Assembly (NCBI RefSeq): GCF_001044395.1
Contig: NZ_JANU01000016.1
Coordinates: 62,001-126,000, forward strand
Direction: 5' to 3'
DNA from: Caenimonas sp. SL110
GTDB lineage: Bacteria > Pseudomonadota > Gammaproteobacteria > Burkholderiales > Burkholderiaceae_C
DNA: 64,000 bases
Part shown: positions 15,785 to 25,648 of the stretch, in pieces
Layout: the number at the start of each line of letters is the position of its first letter
Numbering within the stretch: the stretch's first letter is position 1
The notes under the pieces: generated by a model
Databases searched by the model: none
What the model was told of the DNA's origin: nothing
Seen by the model: the letters and a program-made list of their open reading frames with translations, nothing else
Program-made: the position numbers and the translations under genes

Positions 15785-17494
15785 ATGACCAACGAAACGC
15801 AATCCGCAGAAACCATCGACGGCTTTCACCTGCTCATCGAAGCACTGAAGCTCAACGACATCGACACGATCTTCGGCCTGCCGGGTATCCCGATCACCGA
15901 CCTGACGCGCATGGCCCAGGCCGAAGGCATGCGCATGATTTCTTTCCGCCATGAGCAGCACGCCGGCAACGCCGCAGCCGCCGCTGGCTTTCTCACGCAA
16001 AAGCCCGGCATCTGCCTCACGGTCTCTGCACCCGGCTTCCTCAACGGCCTCACGGCCCTGACCAACGCCACGACCAACTGCTTTCCGATGATCCTGATCA
16101 GCGGCTCCAGCGAGCGCGAGATCGTGGACCTGCAGCAAGGCGACTACGAAGAGATGGACCAGCTGGCCATCGCCAAGCCCCTGTGCAAGGCCGCCTACCG
16201 CGTGCTGCACGCAGAAGACATCGGCGTGGGCATTGCACGCGCCATTCGCTCGGCCGTCTCGGGCCGCCCCGGTGGCGTTTACCTGGACCTGCCAGCCAAG
16301 TTCTTCGCGCAGACGATGGAGCTGCAAGCGGGCCTGAAGTCACTCATCAAGGTGGTCGATCCGGCTCCCCGCCAGATCCCCGCACCCGACGCCGTGCAGC
16401 GCGCGCTCGACCTGCTCAAGAATGCCAAGCGCCCTCTCATCATCCTGGGCAAGGGCGCAGCCTACGCACAGGCTGACGCCGACATCCGCGCGCTCATCGA
16501 AAAGTCGGGCATTCCGTACCTGCCGATGTCGATGGCCAAGGGCCTGTTGCCCGACACGCACGCGCAGTCGGCCTCTGCCACCCGCTCGTACGCACTGGCT
16601 GAAGCCGACGTGGTCATGCTGGTCGGCGCGCGCCTGAACTGGCTGCTGTCGCATGGCAAGGGCAAGACCTGGGGCACGCCCGGTTCCAAGCAGTACATCC
16701 AGGTCGACATCTCGCCAATCGAAGCCGACAGCAACGTGGCGATTGCCGCGCCGCTGGTGGGTGACATCGGCTCCTGCGTGGGCGCACTGCTGGCCGGCAT
16801 GGGCAACAGCTGGGCCAAGGCGCCCGCCGACTGGACCCAGGCCGTGGCCGAGCGCAAGGACAAGAACCTGACCAAGATGGCCGAGACGCTGGCCAAGGAT
16901 CCGGTTCCGATGAATTTCCACAGCGCGCTCAACGTGATCCGCAACCAGGTGAAGGCTCGCCCGGATGCGATCGTCGTGAATGAAGGCGCCAACACGCTGG
17001 ACTTCGCGCGCAGCATCGTGGACATGTACGAGCCGCGCAAGCGCCTGGACGTGGGCACCTGGGGCATCATGGGCATCGGCATGGGCTTTGCAGTCGCTGC
17101 CGCCGTGACCACCGGCAAGCCCGTGATCGCAATCGAAGGCGACAGCGCGTTCGGCTTCAGCGGCATGGAAGTCGAAACCATCTGCCGCTACAACCTGCCC
17201 GTGTGCGTGATCGTGTTCAACAACAACGGCGTCTACAAGGGCACCGACGTGAACCCGACCGGCGGCGATCCTGCCCCCACGGTGTTCGTCAAGGGCGCAC
17301 GCTACGAAATGATGATGCAGGCCTTCGGCGGTGTGGGCGTCGTGGCCAACAACCCGCAAGAGCTCGAAAAGGCGCTGACCGAAGCCATCGCATCGGGCAA
17401 GCCGACGCTGATCAACGCCATCATCGATGAAACCGCCGGCACCGAAAGCGGTCGCATCACCAGCCTGAATCCGCAGACTGCCAAGAAGAAGTAA
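15785..17494 (+). CDS. oxc: Oxalyl-CoA decarboxylase
   Basis: Thiamine-diphosphate enzyme that converts oxalyl-CoA to formyl-CoA and CO2, consuming a proton. The 569-residue length is normal for the family. The catalytic Glu region is [16 protein letters not shown]. The TPP-Mg motif begins at [20 protein letters not shown] and ends at NNNG. The C-terminus SGRITSLNP matches oxalyl-CoA decarboxylases. It is the first gene of the operon oxc-frc-PAS-frc-formate dehydrogenase, behind the Crp/Fnr-type promoter. Confidence 0.96.
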   Translation: MTNETQSAETIDGFHLLIEALKLNDIDTIFGLPGIPITDLTRMAQAEGMRMISFRHEQHAGNAAAAAGFLTQKPGICLTVSAPGFLNGLTALTNATTNCFPMILISGSSEREIVDLQQGDYEEMDQLAIAKPLCKAAYRVLHAEDIGVGIARAIRSAVSGRPGGVYLDLPAKFFAQTMELQAGLKSLIKVVDPAPRQIPAPDAVQRALDLLKNAKRPLIILGKGAAYAQADADIRALIEKSGIPYLPMSMAKGLLPDTHAQSASATRSYALAEADVVMLVGARLNWLLSHGKGKTWGTPGSKQYIQVDISPIEADSNVAIAAPLVGDIGSCVGALLAGMGNSWAKAPADWTQAVAERKDKNLTKMAETLAKDPVPMNFHSALNVIRNQVKARPDAIVVNEGANTLDFARSIVDMYEPRKRLDVGTWGIMGIGMGFAVAAAVTTGKPVIAIEGDSAFGFSGMEVETICRYNLPVCVIVFNNNGVYKGTDVNPTGGDPAPTVFVKGARYEMMMQAFGGVGVVANNPQELEKALTEAIASGKPTLINAIIDETAGTESGRITSLNPQTAKKK

Positions 17495-17542
17495 CCGGTC
17501 TACGCATTCAGCGATTTTTTGAAAATTCCAAGGAGCAAAGCA

Positions 17543-18805
17543 ATGAGCAACAAACCCCTCAACGGCATCAAGATCATCGACTTCACGCACGTGCAAGCCG
17601 GTCCCGCCTGCACCCAGCTGCTGGCCTGGTTCGGCGCTGACGTGATCAAGGTCGAGCGTCCCGGCTCCGGCGACGTGACCCGCACGCAGCTGCAGGACAT
17701 CCCCAATGTCGACGCGCTGTACTTCACCATGCTCAACAGCAACAAGCGCTCGCTGACGCTGGACACCAAGAAGCCGCTGGGCAAGGAAGTGCTGGAAAAG
17801 CTGATCAAGGAATCCGACGTGATGGTCGAGAACTTCGGCCCCGGCGCGCTGGACCGCATGGGTTTCACCTGGGCCCGCATCCAGGAACTCAACCCCAAGA
17901 TGATCCTGGCTTCGGTCAAGGGCTTTTCTGACGGCCACCACTACGAAGACCTGAAGGTCTACGAAAACGTTGCGCAGTGCGCAGGCGGCGCCGCATCGAC
18001 CACCGGCTGGTGGAAGGGCGAGAACTCCGGCCCGATGATTTCGGCTGCAGCCCTGGGCGACAGCAACACCGGCATGCACCTGGCCATCGGCATCCTGACG
18101 GCCATCATCGGCCGCCAGCAGACCGGCAAGGGCCAGAAGGTCGCCGTCTCGATGCAGGACAGCGTGCTGAACCTGTGCCGCGTGAAGATGCGCGACCAGC
18201 AGCGCCTGGATCGCCTGGGCTACCTGGAAGAGTACCCACAGTACCCGCATGAGACGTTCAGCGACGTGGTGCCCCGCGGCGGCAATGCCGGCGGCGGCGG
18301 CCAGCCAGGCTGGATCCTGAAGTGCAAGGGCTGGGAGACCGACCCCAACGCCTACATCTATTTCACGGTGCAGGGCCACGCCTGGGCACCGATCTGCGAC
18401 GCGCTCGGCAAGCCCGAGTGGAAGACCGACCCGGCGTACATGACGCCCAAGGCACGCCAGCCGCACATCACCGAGATCTTCGCGACCATCGAAGACTGGC
18501 TCAAGGACAAGACCAAGTTCGAAGCCGTGGACATCCTGCGCAAGTTCGACATTCCTTGCGCCCCGGTGCTGTCGATGAAGGAACTGCTCCACGACGAATC
18601 GCTGCGTGCCAGCGGCTCCATCGCCGAAGTGCAGCACAAGACGCGCGGCAGCTACTTCACCGTGGGCAGCCCGATCAAGTTCTCGGACATGAAGCCCGAG
18701 ATCACCGGCTCGCCCCTGCTGGGCGAACACTCGGACGAAGTGCTGGCCGAACTGGGCTACACCAAGGAACAGATCGCCGAGATGCATTCCAAGGAAGTCG
18801 TCTGA
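17543..18805 (+). CDS. frc: Formyl-CoA:oxalate CoA-transferase, copy 1
   Basis: Class III CoA-transferase that moves CoA from formyl-CoA to oxalate, giving oxalyl-CoA for Oxc. The 420 residues include the catalytic Asp in LGDSNTGMH and the Gly loop [13 protein letters not shown]. The near-family sequence [17 protein letters not shown] is also present. The ATG at 17543 has AAGGAG 7 bases upstream; the frame extends 8 codons further without a ribosome site. It is 48 bases after oxc. A paralogue (copy 2) lies downstream of the PAS gene. Confidence 0.95.
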   Translation: MSNKPLNGIKIIDFTHVQAGPACTQLLAWFGADVIKVERPGSGDVTRTQLQDIPNVDALYFTMLNSNKRSLTLDTKKPLGKEVLEKLIKESDVMVENFGPGALDRMGFTWARIQELNPKMILASVKGFSDGHHYEDLKVYENVAQCAGGAASTTGWWKGENSGPMISAAALGDSNTGMHLAIGILTAIIGRQQTGKGQKVAVSMQDSVLNLCRVKMRDQQRLDRLGYLEEYPQYPHETFSDVVPRGGNAGGGGQPGWILKCKGWETDPNAYIYFTVQGHAWAPICDALGKPEWKTDPAYMTPKARQPHITEIFATIEDWLKDKTKFEAVDILRKFDIPCAPVLSMKELLHDESLRASGSIAEVQHKTRGSYFTVGSPIKFSDMKPEITGSPLLGEHSDEVLAELGYTKEQIAEMHSKEVV

Positions 18806-18833
18806 TCTAGCTGCCCCACGGGGCACACTGGCA

Positions 18834-18866
18834 AAAGACGGCGTCAATTTCGGCGCCGTCTTTACT
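18834..18866 (+). terminator. Hairpin after frc copy 1
   Basis: Stem GACGGCG / CGCCGTC flanked by AAA and TTTA, between frc copy 1 and the PAS gene. It resembles a terminator with a short T-tract and may lower expression of the downstream genes. Confidence 0.6.
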
Positions 18867-18909
18867 TGAGCACGCCTTGTCCAGGCGCGCCGCAACAGGA
18901 GAACTGCAG

Positions 18910-19377
18910 ATGAAATCGTCAATCGACTATGAAGCGCTGGTCGGCGCGGTGGGCGACGCCATCGTCGCCTGCGATGCCAAGGGCGCGATCGTCTTGTGGA
19001 ACCCCGCGTGCGAGCGCCTGTTCGGCCACACCGAAGCCGAGGCCCTGGGCCAGTCGCTGGACATCATCATTCCCCAGCGCCAGCAGCAGCGGCACTGGGA
19101 CGGCTACTACAAGACGATGGAGACCGGCATCACCCGCTACGGCAACGACGTGCTGCGCGTGCCGGCCGTGCACAAGGACGGCCACACCATGTCCATCGCC
19201 TTCACCGTCGCCATGCTTCACGGCGGGGATGGCAAGGTCAGCTCTATCATTGCCGTGGTCCGCGACGAATCGGCCAAATTCGCCGAAGACCGCGCCCTGA
19301 AAAAGCGCCTGACCGAACTCGAAGCGGCTGCTGCTGCGGCAAATCCTGCCCCAGCAGTACCGACTGCCGGAACCTGA
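18910..19377 (+). CDS. PAS-domain-only protein inside the oxalate operon
   Basis: A 155-residue soluble protein made of one PAS domain (residues ~5-125) plus a short Ala-rich tail. Recognisable PAS elements are ALVGAVGDAIVACDAKGAIVLWNPACERLFGHTEAEALG, given here in part as IVLWNPACERLFG, then DGYYKTMETGITRYG and a PAC-like end IAVVRDESAKF. It has no kinase, cyclase, GGDEF or DNA-binding domain. PAS domains bind heme, flavin or small ligands. A role as a sensor or partner protein for oxalate or formyl-CoA metabolism is inferred only from its place between two frc genes. AGGAGAACTGCAG precedes the ATG. Confidence 0.85.
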   Translation: MKSSIDYEALVGAVGDAIVACDAKGAIVLWNPACERLFGHTEAEALGQSLDIIIPQRQQQRHWDGYYKTMETGITRYGNDVLRVPAVHKDGHTMSIAFTVAMLHGGDGKVSSIIAVVRDESAKFAEDRALKKRLTELEAAAAAANPAPAVPTAGT

Positions 19378-19450
19378 GGTTCAAAGTGGCCTATTGCAGA
19401 GTGACTACCATCGAAGTTGAGCGAAACGTTTTCAACTTACGGGGTTTTTC

Positions 19451-20698
19451 ATGAGCAAAGCATTGGACGGGGTCCGCATCCTCGATTTCACGCATGTCCA
19501 GTCCGGGCCGACCTGCACGCAGCTGCTGGCCTGGTTCGGCGCGGACGTCATCAAGGTGGAGCGCGCCGGCGAAGGCGACGCCACACGCGGGCAACTGCGC
19601 GACATCCCCGGTGTGGACAGCCTGTACTTCACCATGCTCAACCACAACAAGCGCTCGATCACGCTGGACACCAAGAAGCCCAAGGGCCGCGAGGTGCTCG
19701 ACAAGCTGATCGAGACCTGCGATGTGCTGGTCGAGAACTTTGCGCCCGGCGCACTCGACCGCATGGGCATCACCTGGGAACACATCCAGAAGATCAACCC
19801 ACGCATGATCGTGGCCTCGGTCAAGGGCTTCGGCCCCGGCCCCTACGAAGATTGCAAGGTGTACGAGAACGTGGCGCAGTGCGCGGGCGGCTCTGCATCG
19901 ACCACCGGCTTTGACGACGGCCCTCCGATGGTGACCGGCGCGCAGATCGGCGACAGCGGCACGGGCCTGCACCTGGCGCTGGGCATCGTCGCTGCGCTCT
20001 ACCAGCGCAACACGACCGGCCGCGGCCAGAAGGTGCTGGCACCCATGCAGGACGCCGTGCTCAACCTGTGCCGCGTCAAATTGCGCGACCAGCAGCGGCT
20101 GGAACGCACGCACACCATGCACGAATATCCGCAGTACCCGGACGGCAAGTTCGGCGCTGCGGTGCCGCGCGCGGGCAATGCATCGGGCGGCGGCCAGCCC
20201 GGCTCCATCCTCAAGTGCAAGGGCTGGGAAACCGACCCCAACGCCTACATCTACTTCATCACCCAGGCCGCAGTGTGGCCTGCCGTGTGCAAGGTGATCG
20301 GCGAGCCGGACTGGATCGAGGACGAAGCCTATGCAACGCCGGCTGCGCGCCTCTTGCACCTGAAGCCGATCTTCAGGCGCATCGAGGAATGGACCATGAC
20401 CAAGACCAAGTTCGAGGCCATGGACATCCTGAACAAATACGACATTCCCTGCGGCCCCATCCTGTCGATGAAAGAGATCGCGGAAGAACCCGCGCTGCGC
20501 GAGACCGGCACCATCGTCGAGGTGGACCACCCCACGCGCGGCAAGTACCTCACCGTCGGCAACCCGATCAAGATGTCGGACAGCCCGACCGACGTTACCC
20601 GCTCACCCCTTTTGGGCGAGCACACGGAAGAAGTGCTGGGCCAGTTGGGCTTTAGCGCCGAAGCCATCTCGGCGCTGCGGGCCGAGCGGGTGATCTGA
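19451..20698 (+). CDS. Formyl-CoA:oxalate CoA-transferase, copy 2
   Basis: A 415-residue paralogue of the frc gene at 17543, with the catalytic Asp (IGDSGTGLH) and the Gly loop [13 protein letters not shown]. It differs from copy 1 around the substrate pocket: TTGFDDGPP replaces [12 protein letters not shown], and the middle loop differs too. It may therefore use another acid or work under other conditions. The upstream gap contains an imperfect inverted repeat AAGTTGA/TTCAACTT at 19416-19440. The formate dehydrogenase genes follow after 7 bases, so it belongs to the same operon. Confidence 0.9.
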   Translation: MSKALDGVRILDFTHVQSGPTCTQLLAWFGADVIKVERAGEGDATRGQLRDIPGVDSLYFTMLNHNKRSITLDTKKPKGREVLDKLIETCDVLVENFAPGALDRMGITWEHIQKINPRMIVASVKGFGPGPYEDCKVYENVAQCAGGSASTTGFDDGPPMVTGAQIGDSGTGLHLALGIVAALYQRNTTGRGQKVLAPMQDAVLNLCRVKLRDQQRLERTHTMHEYPQYPDGKFGAAVPRAGNASGGGQPGSILKCKGWETDPNAYIYFITQAAVWPAVCKVIGEPDWIEDEAYATPAARLLHLKPIFRRIEEWTMTKTKFEAMDILNKYDIPCGPILSMKEIAEEPALRETGTIVEVDHPTRGKYLTVGNPIKMSDSPTDVTRSPLLGEHTEEVLGQLGFSAEAISALRAERVI

Positions 20699-20705
20699 AA
20701 GAAAA

Positions 20706-22421
20706 ATGAACCATCCTGTCATCCCCATTGCAGTCCATCGCGCCGAAGTCAACGCCCCGGTTACCAAGGAGCGCAAACGCCAGGCACCCAAGGGCCGGCG
20801 GGTCGATCCCGCTGCGCTGGCCGACGTACAAAGACTGCTGGGCGATGAGCCGCGCCGTGCCGATCTGCTGATCGAGCACCTGCACAAGATCCAGGACGAG
20901 TTCGGCCACCTGCCCTCCACCCACCTGGCCGCGCTCGCGCAAGAGATGCGCCTGGCGCAGACCGAGGTGTATGAAGTGGCGAGCTTCTATCACCACTTCG
21001 ATGTGGTGAAAGAAGGCCAGGATGCGCCTGCCCCGCTGGCGGTGCGTGTGTGCGATGGACTGGCTTGCGAGATGGCCGGCGCGAAAGAGTTGCTGGCAAA
21101 GTTGCCTGCGCTGCTGGGCCGCGAGATCCGTGTGATCGCCGCGCCCTGCATCGGGCGTTGCGAGCAGGCGCCGGCTGCGGTGGTGGGCCAGCACCCGGTC
21201 CCCAACGCAAGCTGCGAGACCATCGTGGCCAAGGCGCAGGCAGGCACGATTCATCACATACCCGAGGCCTACACCGGGCTCGCTGAATATGAAGCTGCCG
21301 GCGGCTACGCGCTGCTCAAGGAATGCATCTCGGGCGCACGCGATGTCGAGTCGGTGCTCAAGACAATGGAAGATTCCGGCCTGCGCGGCCTGGGCGGCGC
21401 GGGCTTTCCATCGGGGCGCAAGTGGCGCATCGTGCGGGCCGAGCAAGGCCCTCGCCTGATGGCTGTGAACATCGACGAAGGCGAGCCCGGCACCTTCAAG
21501 GATCGTGTCTACCTGGAGCGCGATCCGCACCGTTTCCTCGAAGGCATGCTGATCGCGGCGTGGGCCGTCGGCATCGAAAAAATCTACGTCTACCTGCGCG
21601 ACGAATACCACGGTTGCCGCGCGCTGCTGCAGGCCGAACTCGAAAAGCTGCGCCAGTCGCCGCATTTCGTCGGCATGCCCGAGGTTGACCTGCGCCGCGG
21701 CGCGGGCGCGTACATCTGCGGCGAAGAGTCCGCGATGATCGAATCGATCGAAGGCAAGCGCGGCATGCCACGCCTGCGCCCGCCCTATGTGGCGCAGGTG
21801 GGCCTGTTCGGCCGCCCGACGCTGGAGCACAACTTCGAGACGCTGTACTGGGTGCGCGACATCCTCGAAAAAGGCGGCGAATGGTTTGCATCGCATGGGC
21901 GCAACGGCCGCAAGGGCCTGCGTTCGTTCTCGGTATCGGGCCGCGTGAAAGAGCCGGGCGTGAAACTCGCGCCGGCCGGCATCACGATCCAGGAACTCAT
22001 CGACGAATATTGCGGCGGCATGCAGGACGGCCACAGCTTCTATGCCTACCTGCCGGGTGGTGCGTCTGGCGGCATCCTGCCAGCGACGATGAACCAGATT
22101 CCGCTGGACTTCGACACGCTGCAGCCGTATGGCTGCTTCATCGGCTCGGCGGCGGTGATGGTGCTGTCGCATCACGACACGGCCACCGATGCGGCTCGCA
22201 ACATGATGCGGTTCTTCCACCACGAATCATGCGGCCAGTGCACGCCCTGCCGGGTCGGCACCGCAAAAGCTGCGCACCTGATGGAGCAACCCAAATGGGA
22301 TCTGGCCCTGCTGGCCGACCTGTCACTGGTCATGCGCGACGCATCCATCTGCGGCCTGGGCCAGGCTGCGCCCAACCCCATGGATTGCGTGGTGAAGTAT
22401 TTCCCGCACGAGCTGAAGTAA
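20706..22421 (+). CDS. NAD-dependent formate dehydrogenase, fused gamma/beta subunit
   Basis: A 571-residue diaphorase subunit that passes electrons from formate to NAD. The N-terminal 160 residues are NuoE/FdsG-like, with the [2Fe-2S] ligands in VCDGLACEM and APCIGRCEQ. The rest is NuoF/FdsB-like, with the FMN motif GGAGFPSGRKW, the NADH block CGEESAMIESIEGKRG, and the [4Fe-4S] ligands ESCGQCTPC plus a later Cys in CGLGQ. A fused gamma/beta chain of this size is the form known from the FDH1 enzyme of Methylorubrum extorquens, rather than the three-gene fdsGBA layout. It is followed 10 bases later by the alpha subunit. Confidence 0.93.
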   Translation: MNHPVIPIAVHRAEVNAPVTKERKRQAPKGRRVDPAALADVQRLLGDEPRRADLLIEHLHKIQDEFGHLPSTHLAALAQEMRLAQTEVYEVASFYHHFDVVKEGQDAPAPLAVRVCDGLACEMAGAKELLAKLPALLGREIRVIAAPCIGRCEQAPAAVVGQHPVPNASCETIVAKAQAGTIHHIPEAYTGLAEYEAAGGYALLKECISGARDVESVLKTMEDSGLRGLGGAGFPSGRKWRIVRAEQGPRLMAVNIDEGEPGTFKDRVYLERDPHRFLEGMLIAAWAVGIEKIYVYLRDEYHGCRALLQAELEKLRQSPHFVGMPEVDLRRGAGAYICGEESAMIESIEGKRGMPRLRPPYVAQVGLFGRPTLEHNFETLYWVRDILEKGGEWFASHGRNGRKGLRSFSVSGRVKEPGVKLAPAGITIQELIDEYCGGMQDGHSFYAYLPGGASGGILPATMNQIPLDFDTLQPYGCFIGSAAVMVLSHHDTATDAARNMMRFFHHESCGQCTPCRVGTAKAAHLMEQPKWDLALLADLSLVMRDASICGLGQAAPNPMDCVVKYFPHELK

Positions 22422-22431
22422 GGGCCCGATC

Positions 22432-25263
22432 ATGAACGCCATCACACGACAAGAACTCGCGCAACTCGATGTGCCCACCGTCACCTTCAGCCTCAACGGC
22501 AAGGACGTGACCGGGCGCGCCGACGAAAGCATCCTGGACATCTGCAAGCGCGAAGGCGTGGCCGTGCCGCACCTTTGCTACAAGGACGGCCTCGAAGCCG
22601 TCGGCAACTGCCGCTCCTGCATGGTCGAGATCAAGGGCGAGCGCGTGCTGGCGCCCTCTTGCTGCCGCACCGCTGCCAATGGCATCACCGTCACCACCGA
22701 CAGCGAGCGCGCCGTCGCATCTCAAAAGCTGGTGCTCGAACTGCTGCTGTCGGACATGCCCGAGGCAGACTTCACGCGCCACAACGAAGTCGATGAATGG
22801 GCCGCAAAGATCGGCGTGGGCAAGCCGCGATTCGAAGCGCGCGCAAGCACGCCGCCCGATCTCTCGCATCCTGCCATTGCAGTGAACCTGGACGCGTGCA
22901 TACAGTGCACACGCTGCCTGCGTGCCTGCCGCGACGAGCAGGTCAACGACGTGATCGGCCTGGCCTTTCGCGGCGACTCGGCCAAGATCGTTTTTGACAT
23001 GGACGACCCGATGGGCGCGTCGACCTGCGTGGCTTGCGGCGAATGCGTGCAGGCCTGCCCCACCGGCGCGCTCATGCCCGCGCGCGATGCGGCGCTCAGC
23101 GTTCCGGACAAGCAGGTCGAATCCGTCTGCCCGTATTGCGGCGTCGGCTGCCAGCTCACCTACAACGTCAAGGACGACAAGATCCTGTTCGTCGAAGGAC
23201 GCGATGGTCCGGCGAACCACGGACGCCTGTGCGTCAAGGGCCGCTATGGCTTTGATTACGCGCACCACCCGCATCGCCTGACCAAGCCACTGATCCGCCG
23301 CGAAGGCGCCCCCAAGACCGGCGACTTCGAGATGGACCCGGACCGCGTGATGGAAGTGTTCCGCGAAGCGACCTGGGAAGAAGCGCTTGAATTTGCAGGC
23401 GGCAAGCTCGCTGCAATCCGCGATCAATACGGCAAGAAATCGCTGGCCGGTTTCGGCTCTGCCAAGGGCAGCAACGAAGAGGCCTACCTGTTCCAGAAAC
23501 TGGTGCGCACCGGCTTCGGCAGCAACAACGTCGATCACTGCACGCGGCTGTGCCACGCATCGTCGGTCGTGGCGCTGCTGGAGGGTATCGGTTCGGGCGC
23601 GGTGTCCAACCCGGTGATGGACGTGACCAAGGCGGATGTCGTCGTCATCATCGGCGCGAACCCGACGGTGAACCATCCCGTGGCCGCGACCTGGATCAAG
23701 AACGCGGTGAAGAACGGCACGACGCTGATCGTGATGGACCCGCGCCGCTCGGACCTCACGCGCATGGCGCATCGTCATCTGCAATTCAAGCCCGACACCG
23801 ATGTGCCGATGCTCAACGCGATGATGCACGTCATCGTCAATGAAGGCCTGGTCGATGAAGCCTTCATCGCCGAGCGCACCATCGGCTACGAAGAGCTGCG
23901 CAAGAACGTCGAGGGCTACAGCCCCGAGGCGATGGCGCCGATCTGCGGCATCGACGCCGACACGCTGCGCTACGTCGCGCGGCTGTACGCCAAGTCCAAG
24001 GGCTCGATGATCCTGTGGGGCATGGGCGTTTCTCAGCACGTGCACGGCACCGACAACGCACGCTGCCTGATTGCACTCGCACTGATGACCGGCCAGATCG
24101 GCCGGCCCGGCACCGGCCTGCATCCGCTGCGTGGACAAAACAATGTGCAGGGCGCGTCCGATGCGGGCCTGATCCCGATGATGCTGCCCGACTACCAGCA
24201 CGTCACGCGGCCTGAAGTGCGCGCCAGTTTCGAGAAGGCCTGGAAGCTCGCGCCCGGCACGCTGGATGCCGACGTGGGCCTCACGGTTGTGGAAGTGATG
24301 CACGCGATCAAGACGGGCGGCATCAAGGGCATGTACGTGCAGGGCGAAAACCCGGCCATGTCCGACCCCGATGCCAACCACGCACGCGAAGCGCTGGCAG
24401 CGCTCGATCACCTGGTCGTGCAGGACATCTTCCTGACCGAAACCGCCTACCTTGCCGACGTCATCCTGCCCGCGAGCGCCTTCCCTGAAAAGGACGGCAG
24501 CTTCACCAACACCGACCGGCTGGTGCAGATGGGCCGCAAGGCCATCAACCCACCGGGCGATGCGCGCCAGGACCTCTGGATCATCATCCAGATCGCGAAC
24601 CGCCTGGGCTGCGGCTGGCACTACAACCATGTGTCCGAAGTGTTCGACGAGATGCGCCACACCATGCCGAGCATTGGCGGCATCACCTGGGACCGGCTGG
24701 ACCGCGAACACGCGGTCACCTACCCTTGCGTGAACGAAGGCGATCCGGGCGATCCGGTCGTGTTCATGGAAACATTCCCGCGTGACAGTGGACGCGCGAA
24801 GTTTGTTCCGGCCGACATCATCCCGGCCAACGAGCGGCCCGATACCGAATACCCGATGGTGCTGATCACCGGGCGTCAACTGGAGCACTGGCACACCGGC
24901 AGCATGACGCGCCGCGCGACGGTGCTCGATGCAATCGAGCCCGATCCGGTTGCGCTGGTGCATCCGCTGGACCTCGCGGCCATGGGTGGACAGCCCGGCG
25001 ACCTGGTCACCATCGAATCGCGCCGGGGCCAGGTGGCCTTGTATGCCCGCGCTGATGAAAGCTCGCCACGCGGCGCGGTGTTCGTGCCGTTTTGCTACTA
25101 CGAAGCGGCGATCAACAAGCTGACGAATGCCGCCCTGGACCCGTTCGCGAAGATCCCGGAGTTCAAGTACTGCGCGATCCGCGTGTCACTGGGTGGGGTG
25201 CCACCCGAGCAGGTGAGTTATGGCGGTGGGCAGGCGCTGGTGAATTCGGTGGCGGCGGGCTGA
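22432..25263 (+). CDS. NAD-dependent formate dehydrogenase, molybdenum/tungsten alpha subunit
   Basis: A 943-residue catalytic subunit. The order of domains is: [2Fe-2S] domain (residues ~15-95, NCRSCMVEIKG and SCCR); two ferredoxin-like [4Fe-4S] sets (CIQCTRCLRAC and CVACGECVQACP); an MGD-proximal cluster (CPYCGVGCQL with a later Cys in RLCVKGRYG); and the bis-MGD domain. The active-site Cys is most likely in DHCTRLCHASS. The His/Cys box found between the first two cluster domains in NuoG-like proteins is absent: that stretch has no Cys. No fdhD or assembly gene is adjacent. It completes oxalate oxidation to CO2. Confidence 0.95.
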   Translation: MNAITRQELAQLDVPTVTFSLNGKDVTGRADESILDICKREGVAVPHLCYKDGLEAVGNCRSCMVEIKGERVLAPSCCRTAANGITVTTDSERAVASQKLVLELLLSDMPEADFTRHNEVDEWAAKIGVGKPRFEARASTPPDLSHPAIAVNLDACIQCTRCLRACRDEQVNDVIGLAFRGDSAKIVFDMDDPMGASTCVACGECVQACPTGALMPARDAALSVPDKQVESVCPYCGVGCQLTYNVKDDKILFVEGRDGPANHGRLCVKGRYGFDYAHHPHRLTKPLIRREGAPKTGDFEMDPDRVMEVFREATWEEALEFAGGKLAAIRDQYGKKSLAGFGSAKGSNEEAYLFQKLVRTGFGSNNVDHCTRLCHASSVVALLEGIGSGAVSNPVMDVTKADVVVIIGANPTVNHPVAATWIKNAVKNGTTLIVMDPRRSDLTRMAHRHLQFKPDTDVPMLNAMMHVIVNEGLVDEAFIAERTIGYEELRKNVEGYSPEAMAPICGIDADTLRYVARLYAKSKGSMILWGMGVSQHVHGTDNARCLIALALMTGQIGRPGTGLHPLRGQNNVQGASDAGLIPMMLPDYQHVTRPEVRASFEKAWKLAPGTLDADVGLTVVEVMHAIKTGGIKGMYVQGENPAMSDPDANHAREALAALDHLVVQDIFLTETAYLADVILPASAFPEKDGSFTNTDRLVQMGRKAINPPGDARQDLWIIIQIANRLGCGWHYNHVSEVFDEMRHTMPSIGGITWDRLDREHAVTYPCVNEGDPGDPVVFMETFPRDSGRAKFVPADIIPANERPDTEYPMVLITGRQLEHWHTGSMTRRATVLDAIEPDPVALVHPLDLAAMGGQPGDLVTIESRRGQVALYARADESSPRGAVFVPFCYYEAAINKLTNAALDPFAKIPEFKYCAIRVSLGGVPPEQVSYGGGQALVNSVAAG

Positions 25264-25306
25264 CGTCTGAGTCATCGCCTGCCGTGTACGGCGCGCGGGC
25301 GACCTC

Positions 25307-25648
25307 TCAAACTTGTGACAGCAGGCTTTCAAGGGAACTGCGCAACGAACCGAGACTGCCTTCAATCACACCCCACACAATTCGGTTGTCGACACTGGCA
25401 TAGCCATGGATCAGCACATTACGAAATGCGACGATCCGGGGAAGATCTGGAATGAGCCTTGCAGCGGAGGGCTCGATTCGCGACAGTTGGTTGAGCGCCT
25501 CTCCCACAATTTCAAACTGACGCTCCACTGCGGATCGAAGCAGGTCGTCCACTTCGTAGTCAGCAAACGTCTTTTGCGTTGTGTAGCGCGCGATGCGTTC
25601 AGCCGCCTGCTGCGCGTCCCAGAGAAGCTTCCCAGCGTCAGGATGCAT
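25307..25648 (-). CDS. hepT: HepT-type RNase toxin (DUF86)
   Basis: A 113-residue helical protein with the HEPN-type RX4HXY motif as RNVLIHGY near residues 79-86. This is the active site of HepT toxins and the place where the antitoxin adds AMP to Tyr. The ATG at 25648 was chosen because it begins the conserved region (MHPDAGKLLWDAQ). It overlaps the end of mntA by 11 bases, the usual coupled arrangement of this type VII system. Together the two genes form an islet between formate dehydrogenase and a transglutaminase. Confidence 0.88.
   Translation of the reverse strand: MHPDAGKLLWDAQQAAERIARYTTQKTFADYEVDDLLRSAVERQFEIVGEALNQLSRIEPSAARLIPDLPRIVAFRNVLIHGYASVDNRIVWGVIEGSLGSLRSSLESLLSQV

Noticed and set aside
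18877..18909. Longer N-terminus for the PAS protein
   Set aside because: The in-frame upstream codons cross the Shine-Dalgarno AGGAGA that serves the ATG at 18910.
16340..18922. Long open frame on the minus strand opposite oxc and frc (more than 800 codons)
   Set aside because: It is antisense to two clearly identified enzyme genes; GC-rich coding DNA creates such open frames, and its translation is His/Arg/Ala-rich with no domain.
19416..19440. AAGTTGA..TTCAACTT repeat as a second Crp/Fnr site
   Set aside because: The half-site spacing (about 11 bases) does not match the FNR-type N4 layout seen at 15666; it is kept only as a possible hairpin.
22330..24963. Long minus-strand frame opposite the formate dehydrogenase alpha gene (more than 850 codons)
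   Set aside because: It is a shadow of the formate dehydrogenase gene; no ribosome site, no recognisable domain, and atypical composition.
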